A DNA stretch of 64,000 nt from Combretum micranthum (lineage: Eukaryota > Streptophyta > Magnoliopsida > Myrtales > Combretaceae): positions 372,001-436,000 of the forward strand of contig JAMXBD010001109.1 of NCBI GenBank assembly GCA_024138025.1, read 5' to 3'. The notes beneath the pieces were generated by a model. It made no database searches, had not been told where the DNA came from, and was given only the letters and a program-made list of their open reading frames with translations. Each line of letters begins with the position of its first letter. Position 1 is the stretch's first letter. Position numbers and translations under genes: made by a program. This document shows, in pieces, positions 63,052-64,000 of the stretch.

Positions 63052-64000
63052 CAATCAATAACTGCTCAAATGACTCTTACATGGCTGCTCGGGTTAGCAA
63101 ACAGCTCATGATAGCTGCAGTCCAATCTTCTTTCAATTGCTCGGCCACTTTGTCTCTCTATTCAGTTCGGCGATCAATTGCAAATGAAAACTGCTCCTTC
63201 ACTCGGTCTTGGTACAGTTCTAAAGTGGCTGTAATTTTTAGTAATTATTGTTGGCTTTGCTGACATAGCTTGTGATGTTTCAGTTGCAAGCGAGTCACCC
63301 TTTTCATGGATTTGTGATGCTCAGATTCTTTTCAATAAAGAACTTCTGCTGCAATTTACTGATTTTGGTTGAATTTCAGTTCTATTCCAGGTCTGAAATT
63401 GGACCTATAACACAAACTAATATTAGGGTCTGTTTGGTTGATTATTCTCTTATCTATTTGTTATATTATTTTTGTCGTTTTTAAAATAGATTGTTCGTTA
63501 AAAATATATACAAATAAAAAACAAGCATTTTTACTCATACGAAAGTCAAATAAGCAAGATACTGATAGGATACGGATAAGATACAAAAATATATCAGATA
63601 AGATGAAAATCAGACTATTAAAACAAATAGTGCTATTAAATGACTTGGTAACACATAGTCCCCATATTTCACAGCTACAACTCTATAATGTGAAGCACCA
63701 ATAGTAAATCACAATCACATGGTTCTTTCACTTAGGTGCATAAAAACTCACATATTAATTCATACTGTTTCAAGATGGGAATATTTACTAATGTACAAGC
63801 CATTTAACCCACTTCTTAATCTTTTTATTGAACTTTCATACCAATGATCCATATTCATATATTTTATCATTTCCATGTTAATATTTTATGAATTTATGTG
63901 GTTCATGCGTAAAAGTGTTATTTAGTTAGAGATAACCCTACCATTTAACACATTTGTCACCAACAATTGTAAAGAGCCATCCTCCTATATATAACACCTC
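63052..64000. other. Right flank of the retrotransposon and AT-rich end of window
   Basis: 63052-63350 continues the GCTCGG-type sequence seen at 48069-48854. After about 63420 (AGGGTCTGTTTGGTTGATT) the sequence turns AT-rich with no gene recognised. Confidence 0.5.

Overview
The window is nuclear DNA from a eudicot plant. It is AT-rich, its genes carry GT-AG introns and encode typical plant proteins, and it has one nuclear-type tRNA. Most of it is retrotransposon and DNA-transposon sequence at several stages of decay, with only two intact-looking host genes. Species cannot be named from this sequence alone.

Layout. 1-2400 is AT-rich and mostly a roughly 195-bp tandem repeat. About 3430-24640 is best read as one old, 5'-truncated Ty3/gypsy element of the Tat clade. 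Its parts are a decayed plus-strand pol with two RNase H regions, a post-pol tandem array, an antisense ORF, and a 3' LTR. It has been invaded at least three times: by a solo LTR at 6661-8345 (target duplication CTGGT), a solo LTR at 11076-12750 (ACAAG), and a 4.3-kb Del/Tekay-like LTR at 18671-23007.

The gene island runs from about 25.0 to 37.2 kb. An ADP-ribosylation factor of the plant ARFB1 type (six coding exons, 193 aa) lies on the plus strand. Its 3.9-kb third intron holds an antisense processed pseudogene of ribosomal protein L19. A tRNA-Thr(AGT) gene follows. A protein phosphatase 4 regulatory subunit 2 gene (eight exons, 245 aa) lies on the minus strand. Exon boundaries of both genes were placed by splice sites and reading frame, and both translations close without stops. 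They are unrelated housekeeping genes, in membrane traffic and phosphatase regulation, with no operon-like link.

From 37.2 to 40.2 kb is intergenic DNA with a 286-bp Mutator-type MITE (9-bp target duplication) and a 144-bp tandem duplication. From 40248 to 48068 is a putative giant Mutator-like element. FAR1-like transposase remnants sit between long arrays of short CTAGGT/ACCTAG-rich repeats that are inverted relative to each other.

From 48860 to 63046 is a complete-length Tat-clade LTR retrotransposon of 14.2 kb: two LTRs, target duplication AACTT, primer-binding site, frameshifted gag-PR-RT, a long open RNase H-aRNase H-integrase frame, an antisense plant-mobile-domain (PMD) gene with an apparent intron, and a 192-bp tandem array. 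The rest is unrecognised AT-rich DNA.
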